Source of the DNA: Panax quinquefolius
Lineage: Eukaryota; Streptophyta; Magnoliopsida; Apiales; Araliaceae
Assembly: GCA_020205615.1 (NCBI GenBank)
Contig: CM035170.1
Location: forward strand, 55,604,812 to 55,668,811
Direction of reading: 5' to 3'
Length of the DNA: 64,000 nucleotides
Shown: in pieces, positions 32,314 through 42,817 of the stretch
Layout of the letters: every line of letters starts with the position of its first letter
How positions within the stretch are numbered: the first letter of the stretch is position 1
Translations under genes and position numbers: made by a program
Notes under the pieces: model-generated
What the model saw: the letters and a program-made list of their open reading frames with translations, nothing else
Database searches by the model: none
What the model was told of the DNA's origin: nothing

Positions 32314-33532
32314 CTGAAGAGAACAGTGAAAGAAAAGGTGAGCTCAATTAGCCCAGTAAGAAATATTATGACTAAGATAATGCAGAACAATTTATCGTTA
32401 GCCTTCAACAGTGTTAAACTGATAAAATATAATAAACATCAAGTTTAACTGCAGCGGAATAAGCAATCCATTAGAAGAGTCAAGTAGAGAATAAAATCTA
32501 CTATCTTCTACAATTTAAAAGGTTTTTCATCACTTTTATCGCTGAGACCAGCTTAATAAATAATCAACATCATCCCTGCACTACGGCCAAGGATATTCAT
32601 TAGTATCACAACCACAAATTATCCATGCACTACGGGCCAAGGATATTCGTGTATTCATCAATGGTCATGATCATGCCAACAACTGTCCATCAATGCACTA
32701 CGGTCAATGAGGATTTTTTACCACATCATTTGTAACATTACGGTCATCATTATACCAAATAATCCCTGGTTATAATCATACCAAGTCCATCTACGCATTA
32801 CAGGCCACAGATGACTTTCAACATAATATAAGCATGAGGATGATGACAATTTAATAAAACAAGTTCAAGAATAAATTTTAAAGATTTATAAGTTAATTTA
32901 TCCTGAACTCAATAACTTCCAAATTGTCAACATGATACTGCTTTGTGGAGTAAAATTCAAGAATGCTCAGAAGAATATTTTCATGAAAAGATACTGGATG
33001 AAGTGCAAATATCAAGGATATTCCACTAATTTTATGGGGTATAGAAGCCAAAACTTTAACCAACAGAGTATAATAGAATATATAAAACCGCAAATGGATT
33101 TTTGCCACCATGCGGTAATCCACGTAGACAGATTATTCCAACAGAATAATAAAGAATGGAATAACAGAAGAATTCACCAGGCATGCGTAATCCGCACAGA
33201 CAGGTTATTCCAACAGGATAATAAAGAATGGAACCAGGTCATGCGTAATTCGCACAGACTGGATGTTCCAACAGAATAATAAAGAATGAAATAACAACAG
33301 AATTCACCAAGCATACGATAGACCGCACAGACAGGTTATTCCAACAGAATAATAAAGAATGGAATAACAGAAGAATTTCACCATGTATGTGGTACTTCGC
33401 ATAGACAGGTTATTCCAACATAATAATAAAGAATAGAATAACAACCCTTACGACTATTGAAAGAAAAATAACTCTCTTCATGAATAAGAAAGAATAATAC
33501 CCCTTACGAGTACAACAAATAATATCCCTTAC
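32314..33532 (-). other. Predicted leader intron in A LTR copy 1
   Basis: On the minus strand, AAG|GTAAGGGATATT at 33532 and a pyrimidine-rich CTTTCACTGTTCTCTTCAG ending at 32314. Same borders as in C, D and E. All hairpin arrays of the LTR fall within it. Confidence 0.45.
33133..33441 (-). repeat. TTATTCC...GGAATAA hairpin array in A LTR copy 1
   Basis: Five units starting at about 33133, 33205, 33264, 33335 and 33410. The 32-nt hairpin with 7-bp arms is perfect in the units at 33133 and 33335 and slightly decayed in the others. Between units lies GCATGCGTAATCCGCA, a second small stem. The other A LTR has the same array at about 50380-50752. Confidence 0.8.
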
Positions 33533-33709
33533 CTTAGAAAGAAGAGTATTCCTACTGGTAGGGCGAGGATATTCTTGAAGAAAACTTGCACTATTTTCTA
33601 CGCTCAAAGCTTTGTTAAACTCTAAAGAAATACGCTTAAGATTATAGAAGAAGAATTCTCTGAACTTCTAGTGTGATTTTCAATTCTAACTAAGCATCCT
33701 ATTTATAGG

Positions 33710-33717
33710 AGAATGGA
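33710..33717 (-). promoter_or_regulatory. TATA box of A LTR copy 1
   Basis: TATAAATA on the minus strand, followed by GGATGCTTAG and GAAAATCACAC, the same context as in C and E. The A2 LTR has it at 51009-51016. Confidence 0.6.
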
Positions 33718-33740
33718 AAGGATACTATGCTGCACTATGC

Positions 33741-34075
33741 AATAAAATATAATATATTCTATTTATAATCAAATAAAACAAAATTTTATAAAAAATATTT
33801 TGTTTTATATAAAAAGTTTTTACTATGGAAACACTATGCAGGCACTATGCAAACACTATGCATAATAAAATATAATATATTCTATTTAAAATCTAATAAA
33901 ACAAATAACTTTATAAAAGTATTTTGTTTTATATAAATGATTTTACTATACAAACACTATCTGCAGCCTTATCTGAAACACTATGCATAATAAAATATAA
34001 TATATTCTATTTAAAATCTAATAAAACAAATAACTTTATAAAAGTATTACATTTTTATATAAAAGTTTCTGTTTT
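33741..34075 (-). repeat. Three ~110-130-bp repeats in the A U3
   Basis: AATAAAATATAATATATTCT recurs at about 33741, 33852 and 33982, each associated with ACTATGCA motifs and an ATAAAACAAATAACTTTATA-like segment. The A2 LTR has the same set at about 51050-51385. They lie upstream of the TATA box, where enhancer-type repeats are common in LTRs. Confidence 0.75.
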
Positions 34076-34746
34076 ATTACATTTATAATAATAATAAAAT
34101 AAACTTTATCATCATTATTATAATTCACAATATTAATCAACCAGGTCGTTCACAGGAAAGAGGGGGCTTTCCAATAAAGATTTCTCCCTATTGGCGCGCA
34201 ATTAGGTGACCAAACCTCTCCTTGGCAGAACTTCTAGACATCGTAAATATTGAAAATAATAATATTAATAACTTCGTCGTCTCAATTATTGATTTAATAA
34301 TATATAAAATATCGACAATAATTGAATCAAATAATGTGAGATACTATGCAGCAATTACTGTAGTAATAATTGAACATAACTAAGTGAGTTCTCATGTAAG
34401 CATCAATAATCAATACCGTGTGCTACTATGCAACCACGGGTATTACTGTACTTTTACTACCGAGTAGTTCAACAGTTTTAACGGTAACACTTCTGTCGTT
34501 ATTTTCATAAAAATATTTTTGTCATTTTCTCAATCCGATAATAATTTCGTTGTGGGGTCCACCAATGATTGTACCATCGTATGGATATTCCCCGACCAAT
34601 CGAATATTATACAACAACTTGCATACTTTTCAAAATTTATAAATATTACCCACAACTATAACATTATCTCAAATCCACACCATAATTTTGAAAAAAATAT
34701 ATTTCGAGAAATTTAAATCTTTATTCATAAAATTTGGGGTCTCACA

Positions 34747-34760
34747 ATCTCCCCTCCTTA
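34747..34760 (-). other. Polypurine tract of A (copy 1)
   Basis: AAGGAGGGGAGAT on the minus strand, directly before TGTGAG. Confidence 0.85.
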
Positions 34761-35480
34761 TGAAATTTCGCCCTCAAAATTTACAAACGTACCTGGTATG
34801 CCGAAGAGGTGAGGATACCTTGACTTCATTTCAGATTCTAACTCTTGAGGTATAACCTTTGTGTGTTGAATACGGTCCTTCTTATCCAAGATTTTAACAC
34901 GTATCTTCTCATACGTTAAATCTTCTGCTATCTCGTCTAGTTCTAATTTAATAACGTAGTTCGGGTCATCCACATATTTACGTAACATCGATACATGAAA
35001 AATGTTATGAACACACGACATACTTGGCGGTAAAACGAGTCTATAGGCCACAGTTCCTACTCGATCAAGGATTTCAAATGGACCAATTAAATTGAGGGTT
35101 GAGATTTTCTCTCTTCATCGATTCTTGCTTCTAGAATAACGACCTCTTGAACCTTCTTCTTCACATTCATCAGCTCTGAGTATGTAGCTTGAGCGGCTTT
35201 AACTTTATCGATTAAAGTTGATTCTAATCGTATATTTGTTATCTTCACGTGGGTCCTTAGAGTCTTTAACTCCATCTTCATCATTTGTAAGTTATACAAA
35301 ATGGGTTTTTGTGTTAACAACATCGCACTCGTAAACACATACGATCTTCTACTCAATGCGTCAGCTACCACGTTCTTTCTTCCACAATGATATTGAATGG
35401 TAAGATCGTAATCTTCAACAGCTCGAGCCAACGTCTTTGGCGCATTATACATTCGTTTTGGTTGAAGAAATATTTAAGGG
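34758..35480 (-). pseudogene. pol: Pol remnant of A copy 1: RNase H end joined to chromovirus tail, integrase deleted
   Basis: From the right: TLARAVEDYDLTIQYHCGRK and NVVADALSRRSY are the end of RNase H; LIDKVKAAQATYSEL and [14 protein letters not shown] belong to the linker before integrase. Then the frame jumps directly to KSQPSI and, after a frameshift, to [51 protein letters not shown] and YPHLF, the chromovirus tail. The whole zinc and DDE core of integrase (about 0.9 kb in D) is absent at 35108-35116, where both ancestral flanks carry GAAGA. The LWRNH..EE segment of the tail is also missing. This cannot encode an integrase. A2 has the same structure. Confidence 0.85.
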
Positions 35481-36200
35481 TTTTTAGAAATGGGTTTTGT
35501 ACTGGGGTCAATACAAAATTCGATTTCACGCTCTAGCGGTAGGCTAAGAAATCTTCAAGAATACGTCAGGAAATTTATTAACAATAGAAATATCATTCAA
35601 AACTGTGACCCTCATCCAAGACATGGATAGTACGTCACATTGATACCTATCAACTTGTTATCATCATTCACGACGTCGCCTACAGAAAGTCTGGCTTCGG
35701 TGCATTCCACACAATTAAGGAAGTCACCAGAGAAAGGCTCAGGGCTCTTTACTTATGGCTTAATATAACAGTGATTGACTTTAGTGGTTTGGTTGCTTGA
35801 ATTCGCATAACAGGTTGGTTAGGAATATGAAAGCTAACAACCTTACAAAAAGCTTGATGAGTAGTTAACCAATCAATCCCTAAAATCACATCAAAGGCAA
35901 GTATTTTCAAAGAGATAATATCAACAGGTAACGTCAAAGTGTCGATTTGAATCAACAAGATTTATAAACAGTGGAGGTAACGAAGGTTTCTACTAACAAA
36001 GTTTCAACCAATAAGTCAACGTCTAACTTCTCCGGAGTTAAATTTAAATGTTGAGCGCAAGCAAGAGAGATAAAAGAATGGGTAGAACCGGTATCTAATA
36101 AGGTATAGACTTCGCAAGAATTTATAATTAACTAACCCCCGTGCTAACTTCGTTCGGGTAACTCGCTCTTTGAGAAGTCACGAAAAATGCTCTCCCTGAA
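35481..36200 (-). pseudogene. pol: Protease of A copy 1 with RT-deletion junction
   Basis: YTLLDTGSTHSFIS (about 36107-36066 on the minus strand) keeps the catalytic DTG, and FDVILGIDWLTTH is at about 35911-35872. A one-base loss after VYKSC (about 35965) shifts the frame; A2 has the same loss. Past the protease the reading is disordered, with a recognisable EIEFCIDPSTKPISK corresponding to the RT start. At about 35480 it jumps to LKYFF of RNase H, so about 1 kb of RT is missing. The FIDD box does not occur. Confidence 0.85.
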
Positions 36201-36229
36201 ACCACCAACTTTGTTTTGTCCGTATCAGC

Positions 36230-36800
36230 CTTTGGTGCCACCGTCCCAGCTGGACTTAATTTCGCTACAGGACAAAATCGAGCTATGTGACCGTCTTTTC
36301 AACAACTAAAACATTCCTTGGAAGGCTGTGTATAGTTTAGTCTAATATGTCCCTCCCCTCTACATTTGAAGCATATGATAGGTGGTCATTCTCCTTCCTT
36401 AACCACGGGTGCTGATGCTGACGTCTTTCCATCATTGTTGAATATCCTCTTTTTGAAATGTCCATTCTTATTGTCTTGGCCATGAACCGAAGTGGTTACC
36501 ATTTCTGGCATGTTGATTCCCTCCACGTTTGTTGCCACCGCTTCGATGACTGCTACCACTGGTATTATCATTTTGTCGACTACTTTCTCCTGGTTGAGTT
36601 GACTCGTTATCGCGCTCCAATAACTGACCCCTATTTACAACATCTGAATACAAAAACAATTTATGAGAAATTAGATATTGACGTATCTCGGGTTTCAAAC
36701 CTCTTAGAAACATCCGCATCATTCTCTCCTCATTGTCAACCAAGTGAGACGCAAACCGAGACAACTCGGCAAACTTAGCTTCTTACTACGATACGGTCAT
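36230..36800 (-). pseudogene. gag: Gag C-terminal part and zinc knuckles of A copy 1
   Basis: On the minus strand from 36800: MTVS-like start, LSRFASHLVDNEERMMRMFL, GLKPEIRQYLISHKLFLYSD, VVNRGQLLER, a serine/glycine/asparagine-rich stretch with SGSSHRSGGNKRGGN, then CFKCRGEGHIRLNY (final Cys lost) and CFSC-stop-KDGHIARFC, where a TGA replaces glycine. The upstream Gag core is missing: B begins at 36801, and the A sequence on B's other side resumes only near the Gag N-terminus (49037). About 0.7 kb of gag was therefore lost at the B insertion. Confidence 0.85.
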
Positions 36801-37102
36801 TGTAATATCTGAGATTTCTATGTAATCTAACAATTTCAATAACAAACTTATGTGACAATTATTCATAAATGAATTATTTAATTTCATTATATGTTATGTG
36901 ATAAGATGTATTGGAATGGTTGGTACAGTTGAGTCAACTATTCAATTTGGATAAGTATGAAATTAATTCTAATTAATTTCGTGGGATGACTTTAAAACAT
37001 GACTTTGAGTTCAGAGCGGAATTTAGTGACGCGGACAGCGTATTTGAGTCCGAAACGTCGAAATTAGTCAGGATAGACTGTAACCACGAAAATGCGTCAC
37101 GA

Positions 37103-37153
37103 TTGACTTTTTGGTCAAAGCCAATCGGTTGACTTTTTTGGGGAAAAAGTCAA
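37103..37153 (+). promoter_or_regulatory. Cluster of W-box cores in the B U3
   Basis: TTGACY cores at 37103-37108 (+), 37113-37118 (-), 37129-37134 (+) and 37148-37153 (-), about 400 bp before the TATA box. The 3' LTR has five (46076-46126). W-boxes are known binding sites of plant WRKY factors; action here is inferred. Confidence 0.5.
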
Positions 37154-37541
37154 CTACGAATTTTGAAGTTGAGTTTGACGAAACAGATAGTTCCATGATG
37201 TCCGGGACATCGACTTTAGTAGGAATTGATATAAGTATCGAACACGTTTTGCTACGAGGGGAAAAATGGTCAAAATGATTATTAATTGATTAAATGATTA
37301 AAATAATGTTTTATTTACATAAAGTTCGATTCTTTGGGAGTCCTTGTGACAATCTATATGGGACAAGGGAGGAGTATACGTCTTATAAGGATTATTGAGG
37401 GAGAGGGTTACTCTTGTGTTATTAAACAAAAACCTTTCATTTTCTTAACTCCTACCCATAATTAGCCTAATGAATTGTGAGTGTAATGATATCTGATCAT
37501 GGGGGAGTTGTAATGGGTTGGAGATTTCAGTTTCATTACAC

Positions 37542-37549
37542 TATATATG
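37542..37549 (+). promoter_or_regulatory. TATA box of the B 5' LTR
   Basis: TATATATG followed by CCATCTAAGCCTCTTCTTCC, pyrimidine-rich sequence typical of a transcription start. The 3' LTR has it at 46513-46520. Confidence 0.5.
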
Positions 37550-40025
37550 AGGTATATACATTCCATCTAAGCCTCTTCTTCCTTTCACAACAACTTTCTA
37601 ACTAGAGAGCAAAAATAAAGAAAAGAAAAGAAAATATTGAGGGTTTTAGAGTGGTTCAAGGTGGGCTACGAATTCTGGAGAATCTTGCAAGCAAGGAAGG
37701 TGGTTATCAAGCTCCAATAAAGAAGAATTCCCAACCAAGGTAAGCTATGAGACCCACTTGTATGTTCTTGAGGAAAAATAGTGAAAATGCATGTATAACT
37801 ATGATAAATGTTTTGTTTTGGATTGGTGATGCCATGATTTCGTGTATTATTGCTATGTGGATGATAAGAATGAAAAATCTGGTATATAACATGTTACTAT
37901 TACATAAAGAATCATAGAATTCATGTATGCATGCTAACTATTTGATAAAATGCCTCTTAGTTGCTAATTTGATCAAAACATGAAAAGTTAGAGGGTTTGA
38001 TTGTTGTAACATGTGTATATATGTTAGTAAATGTGGTGCTGACAAGAGGAATCAAATCCATGCATGCTAGAATAAAATCATGATTTTCTCAAAAGTTGGG
38101 TTAAACTAGTTTGCATGAGTTTTAATTTTCGATTACGCTTGAAATCATGTCTTGATGTAATCCGTTTGAATGCATGTAGTAAATTTGTAAAATAGTAAGT
38201 AGCATGAAGTATAAACCCATCCAAATTTCATTCGGATCAAAGCTATATTGAGTGAGATATGAAAATCGTAAGTAAGCAAGCATGTTCACAACAAAATCTG
38301 CAGAAATCTGGAATTTAAAGAATTTTTCTAAGTATGAAATCTGCTCGAAACACGCTTTTCATGGTAGCTTTGCTCGTGGTCTTAACTTCTTTCATTATGC
38401 AGGATGTGATATTTTTGTAAAATACTACGCTATATGGGTTATATTGTGTCAAAATTTCAAAGTCATATCATGTATGATTGATAGGAATAAAATTGCAAAG
38501 TAAATTTGCTTTCGAATGCAAAAAAAATTTCTCAAGCGAAGAGCGATTTTCCTGCCTGCCTCGGATCCGGCCTGGGTCGGGCCGTAAAAATTTTGAAACT
38601 TTATTTTGTCCATATTTTCATACTGAACCCCTGGACCTTTAAGATGCAACCTGCTTGTGTAATTTAAAGTGTATTTAATTAAGTATTAGTTTATAAACAT
38701 ATTAATATTAAAAAGAAAATTGTTTTCTTTCGTTTTGAAGTTTGAGAACCACTTCAACTATGTGAGGCTATGTGTTATGTGATTGAATAAGCTTGACCTA
38801 TGTGATGCAACATGATATGTAATTGAATTGTTTTGAATACAAGTTAACTTAATAAATCTTATTAAAATAATAGGAGACCCTTATACTTCAAACTAGATTG
38901 TGTATGAATGGTGATTAACGAGACATATATGATTAGGTTATGTGAAGGTTAATTGCTAGCGTTAATTGTAGCAGACTTATCAGGCAAGTTTCCTAACCCT
39001 AATTTCTTTTGGTATTTATTAAATCCTTACTAAAATTATCGCAGTAAGGGTAAGTATTGGACGTGTGTTAGTTATTTATTCGTGCAAGTTTCTTCGTTGA
39101 AAAGTCATACAAACTTCAATTATCTTGCAAGATTATCGATGATTATTCAGTTATTATTTTAACTGCCATATGTTTAAATTTCATTTCATTATCGAACTGT
39201 TCTAAGTATGTTTCTGGCCTTTGTTTCCGGCTAGTTATTATTGATGGAAAAAGTGATTTAAAACAAATCTTTCGAAGCTATTAAATGTTTACCAATCCAA
39301 ATTGCTTTGGTGCGGTCTAACATGATTACTAAGATGAACAACCCGAATAAACGGGCAAATAGATGTCGAGCAAATAGTCCCATTTCGCATATGCAGCTTA
39401 AAACTTAATACTTGTGCACAACGTAGGGTACAATAGGCTGATCACCTGGCGTACTTGCAGAGACCGTTTACAGTCTATTGGATTGTTAAACCGTCTGATG
39501 ATTTTTTATGAAAGAAAATATGTTCAGGGTATTTTACACCCCTTAGTATGATATTGAAAATTCTTAAATTTCCATTCTTGATGTTCTTATTTAAAACTTG
39601 ACAATCATTTCAACTGCTGAGGTTTAGCTATTCAACTATTTTTACTCCTGATGTATGTTTTCAAATTTCTGCATATACTTGCTGGGCAATTCGTGCTCAT
39701 TCTTGCTTAAACCTTTCAGTTAAGGGTGAGAAGGCTGAGGGTTCGGGAAAGGACAAGGGAAAGTCCAAGATGAAGTGATGCTAATGGTTATGTAATAAGT
39801 TAATTATTTCCGCATATGTGTAATGTAGCGATAAACGCTAAGACTAAGTTCCAGTATGTTTTAAGGTTATAAAGACTTGGGATGTTATTTTGACTATTTA
39901 TGTAATGGGTAATATAATATTATTATTATTATTGTTAAAGTTTACTTAGATAGATGATGTTGTATGTTGTATTGTGAGCATCAAGTCCTGTAATCGATGT
40001 TACACGGATTTGGGGGCGTCACATG

Positions 40026-40039
40026 TTGGTATCAAAGCC
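40026..40039 (+). other. Primer-binding site of B
   Basis: TTGGTATCAAAGCC two bases after the LTR end, a variant of the initiator-Met tRNA site. Confidence 0.85.
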
Positions 40040-40217
40040 ATAGGTTATAAACCTTAGGTGGGGAACCTTAGACTATAACCATAGGGAAGTTAGTGGAGAA
40101 AATAAGGAGATGAACTCATGTAGAGTTCTAGGGGTTGTGTTAAATCTATTTTTTTTTCCTAAAAACAAAAACATCTATTTTAAAATACTAACCGAGTTAT
40201 TTTGTCTTGATTGAAGG

Positions 40218-40919
40218 ATGTCAGGAGAAGAGGAGGTTAGAGATATCCACGTTGTGAGTTACCAGTTGGTGACAATACATGTACTGAGCCTATAAATGAG
40301 GCAAAGAATGACTCGACTCCAGAGGAGTATCCTGAAGAGGGAGAGGAGCCCGAGGAGGACTCAGAAGAAGCACCTGAGGATACTTTGGTAGATGAGTTGA
40401 TGGATAGGATTACAAAGTTGGACGACAAGGTCCATGAGTTGGAGGAGTCAGATCGAGGGAGCAAGAAGTCATTGCGGCATTGCTTGAGCATTGGTGCACC
40501 ACCGATAATTAGGAGCGGGGATCTGGCCGACAAGTCATGCGGCATCGAGACTGTAGGCGCGATAAATGGAGGATGAGAAAGAAGCTATTAGGACCCACTT
40601 GGGGCATACCATTAATGGGTTAGAGTCGAGGATTGAGTCTCCAAACCGACAAGCGATTATTACTACATTCTGGGGAGATGAGAGGAGAGACCGTGTTTGG
40701 TCCGAGAAGCTAACTGGAGAGTTAGAAGGAGAGGTGAGAGATAAGAAGGTTAAGATAGACAAGATAAAGTAGGCGTTTAAGTCAGCACATGGAAGGTTCC
40801 AACATAGGGTGCATCACTTTCCAAGTGAGGAGCACCGGTCTAGACGTGTTATAAACCGAGGGCTGGTACAGGAGATAGCGGATGAGGAACATGAAGACGC
40901 CATTAGGCGGGGCTTTTAG
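40218..40919 (+). pseudogene. Extra acidic, coiled-coil-like reading frame upstream of gag in B
   Basis: From an ATG at 40218 (MSGEEEVRDIHVV) to a TAG at 40917-40919 the sequence shows codon-like content spread over more than one frame because of small indels. One block is glutamate-rich (PEEYPEEGEEPEEDSEEAPE, about 40315-40376). It is followed by TLVDELMDRITKLDDKVHEL, a heptad-like pattern. A later block reads GLESRIESPNRQAI, LTGELEGEVRDKKVKIDKIK, a TAG, then RRVINRGLVQEIADEEHEDA. The total would be about 230 residues. It resembles neither Gag nor Pol and is separated from gag by about 270 bp ending in a CAG just before the gag ATG (41183). A, C and D have no such segment. Extra frames before gag are known in Tat/Ogre elements; I cannot tell whether this one is related. 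Confidence 0.5.
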
Positions 40920-41187
40920 TTTATTATAATGAACTTTTACTATTAGCGTTTATAACGCTTATCTATGAATAAAAATCTTGGTTTTGGTTTTTACCAAGTA
41001 TGTTGGTTTCAAGTGATGTAAATGGCTTAATGCCATGAGATGATGAAATACCTTTGGTGTTATGTTTATAAATAAATATGTTTTTATTTAAGTATGTGAT
41101 GTGATGATTGAGTTCTCTTCTTATGAATGATATATTCTGTAGAGTAAGTGATAAGATAATAACATTAAATTCATTTTAAACAGGTAG

Positions 41188-42320
41188 ATGGATAGAGGAA
41201 GACGTCATCAAACACCCGAGGGTCAAAGCGGTAATGCTTTGGGGATCCACCGAATCCTATGCAGCAGTTTGTAGACATGTTAGTGGCGGCACTTCAGAAT
41301 CGAACCCCGAATGCCAATAACCCTCTAGTGGCCCAGGTGGTACACTTCAAGGACTTCAAGAACGCAGAACCCCCTGAGTTCAAAGGAACCACTGAACCCA
41401 TTGAAGCTCAAACTTGGGTCAAGGAAATCAAAAAGGCGTTCGCTATCGCCCGAGTAGGTGATGATCAGAAAATAATCTTCGCCACTTACATGCTGAAGGG
41501 TGAAGCTAACTTCTGGTGGGAGGCAAACCTGACCAGGGCTGGAGAAGGCATGATACCTTGGGAAGGGTTTAAGAAAATCTTTTTTGAGAACTATTTTCTG
41601 GTTAGTATGAAGAGTCGTATGGAGATGCGATTCCTGGAGCTAAAGCAAGAAGACATGACGGTACCTCAATATCTTGTAAAATTCAACAAGTCAAGCGAGG
41701 TTCAAGCGCCTCACCAGTCGACACTAAGGAGAGAAAACGAGGAGGTTTGAGCGGGGTCTCAAACCATGGCTATCTCATGAGACTCTCGGTTATTACTGAT
41801 TTAATAGCTTCGCGACTCTCCTGGAGAAAGCTATAATCGCTGAGGGCGGAAGTGAGGCTCTGATGAAATTTAATAAGGAAAAAAAGATGAAAAATGATAG
41901 AGGGAATCATGGGGAAGGTAGCAGCAGCAGTGGTGCAAACAAGAGGAAGTGGAACAATAACAACAGTAGCAACAACAATTTCAAATCGGGAAACTCTGGG
42001 GGAAAACTAGGGGAAGCAAAGAAGAGAACAGAGGCATGCAAGGAGTGTGGGAGGAATCACTCAGGGGCATGTCTAAAAGGAAAGAATGTCTATTTCAATC
42101 ATGAAAGCGGAGGGGCACATCTCTCTCAATTGCTCGCACCAAAGAGAAATGGATGCTTCAACCTGTGGAGCATTGGATCATCGAGCAAGGAATTGCCTAA
42201 AGAAGAATACAACGAGGAGGAAATGGAGGAAGGGACCAAGTGGTGGGAATCTCACGATTAATGGACCACCAACTCGAGAATCGACCAACAAAGAAGGACT
42301 TTCAACATGACGGTTCGGGA
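41188..42320 (+). pseudogene. gag: Gag of B (frameshifted)
   Basis: Gag packages the RNA in particles. The start is the ATG at 41188 (MDRGRRHQTPEGQ). The frame shifts near 41240, after which MQQFVDMLVAALQNR, EPPEFKGTTEPIEAQTWVKE, GEANFWWEANLTR and FLELKQEDMTVPQYLVKF form the retrotransposon Gag core. A shift near 41690 and more near 41760-41830 follow. The C-terminal part has a lysine/asparagine-rich region, a knuckle CKECGRNHSGAC (about 42039-42074), and degraded ones at 42084-42200 (GHISLNC, CGALDHRARNC). Apart from the frameshifts the domain order and length are normal for Tekay-type Gag. Confidence 0.88.
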
Positions 42321-42802
42321 TGCGGTGCATCCGGGACGTGGTTTCGTATCATTCGATCAATGATATATCTCGCTACATATTATTTGATTCGGGTGCTACT
42401 TGTTCCTTCGTATCGCATGAATTCTCCCAACGATTAAACTTACCCCAGGAAGAATTAAAATATCCTATGAACATAGAAGTTGCTAACAAAGAAATGATTC
42501 CTGTTAGCCATGTCTATAGAAATTGTGTTGTAGACATCAGGGGATATAAGTTACCCGTGGATTTAATTCCAATTCAATTAGGAGAATTTGATGTAATTCT
42601 AGGAATGGATTGGTTATTTAACCATGGAGCAATGATAGATTGCCAAAAGAAGTGTATAAACCTTAGGACTCCAGATCAGTCTAAGGTAGCATTCTATGGA
42701 AGTAGGTCGCTGAAACACTCAATTTGTCTGACGATGATGCAAACGAGGAAGTTACTAAGAAAGGGATGTGTAGGATATTTGGCCCATATTGTCGATACGT
42801 AG
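42320..42802 (+). pseudogene. pol: Protease of B
   Basis: An open frame of 160 codons. ILFDSGATCSFVSHEF holds the catalytic aspartate (codon 42386-42388) in an intact DSGA motif. FDVILGMDWLFNHGAMIDC is the conserved C-terminal motif. The frame ends with TAG at 42800, 18 bp before the RT frame, and is not continuous with Gag. Within this stretch all residues I can check in the active site look normal. Confidence 0.88.
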
Positions 42803-42817
42803 AAAGTAGAGATAGGG

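Larger units (their letters stand above)
32049..34746 (-). repeat. A LTR, copy 1 (2.7 kb)
   Basis: On the minus strand it runs TGTGAGACCCCAAATTTTAT to GGGGGCGTCACA. A polypurine tract lies upstream and a PBS downstream. Components in transcription order: ACTATGCA/ATAAAACA repeats (34075-33741), TATAAATA (33717-33710), AAG|GTAAGG (33532), the TTATTCC hairpin array (33441-33133), CTACGGCC hairpins (32820-32570) and the acceptor-like TTCTCTTCAG (32314). Confidence 0.9.
36801..40023 (+). repeat. 5' LTR of B (3.22 kb)
   Basis: TGTAATATCTGAG to TTTGGGGGCGTCACA. It aligns throughout with 45761-48998 with scattered differences. It includes a W-box cluster (37103-37153), a TATATATG box (37542-37549), a long region to 39960 without coding content, and a short GEKAEGSGKDKGKSKMK-like stretch (39727-39777) present in both LTRs. 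Confidence 0.92.

Noticed and set aside
37707..38649. Short minus-strand frames in the B 5' LTR that recur in the 3' LTR (for example 46678-46863)
   Set aside because: They recur only because LTRs are duplicates; differences between them include frame changes, so there is no sign of selection on a protein.
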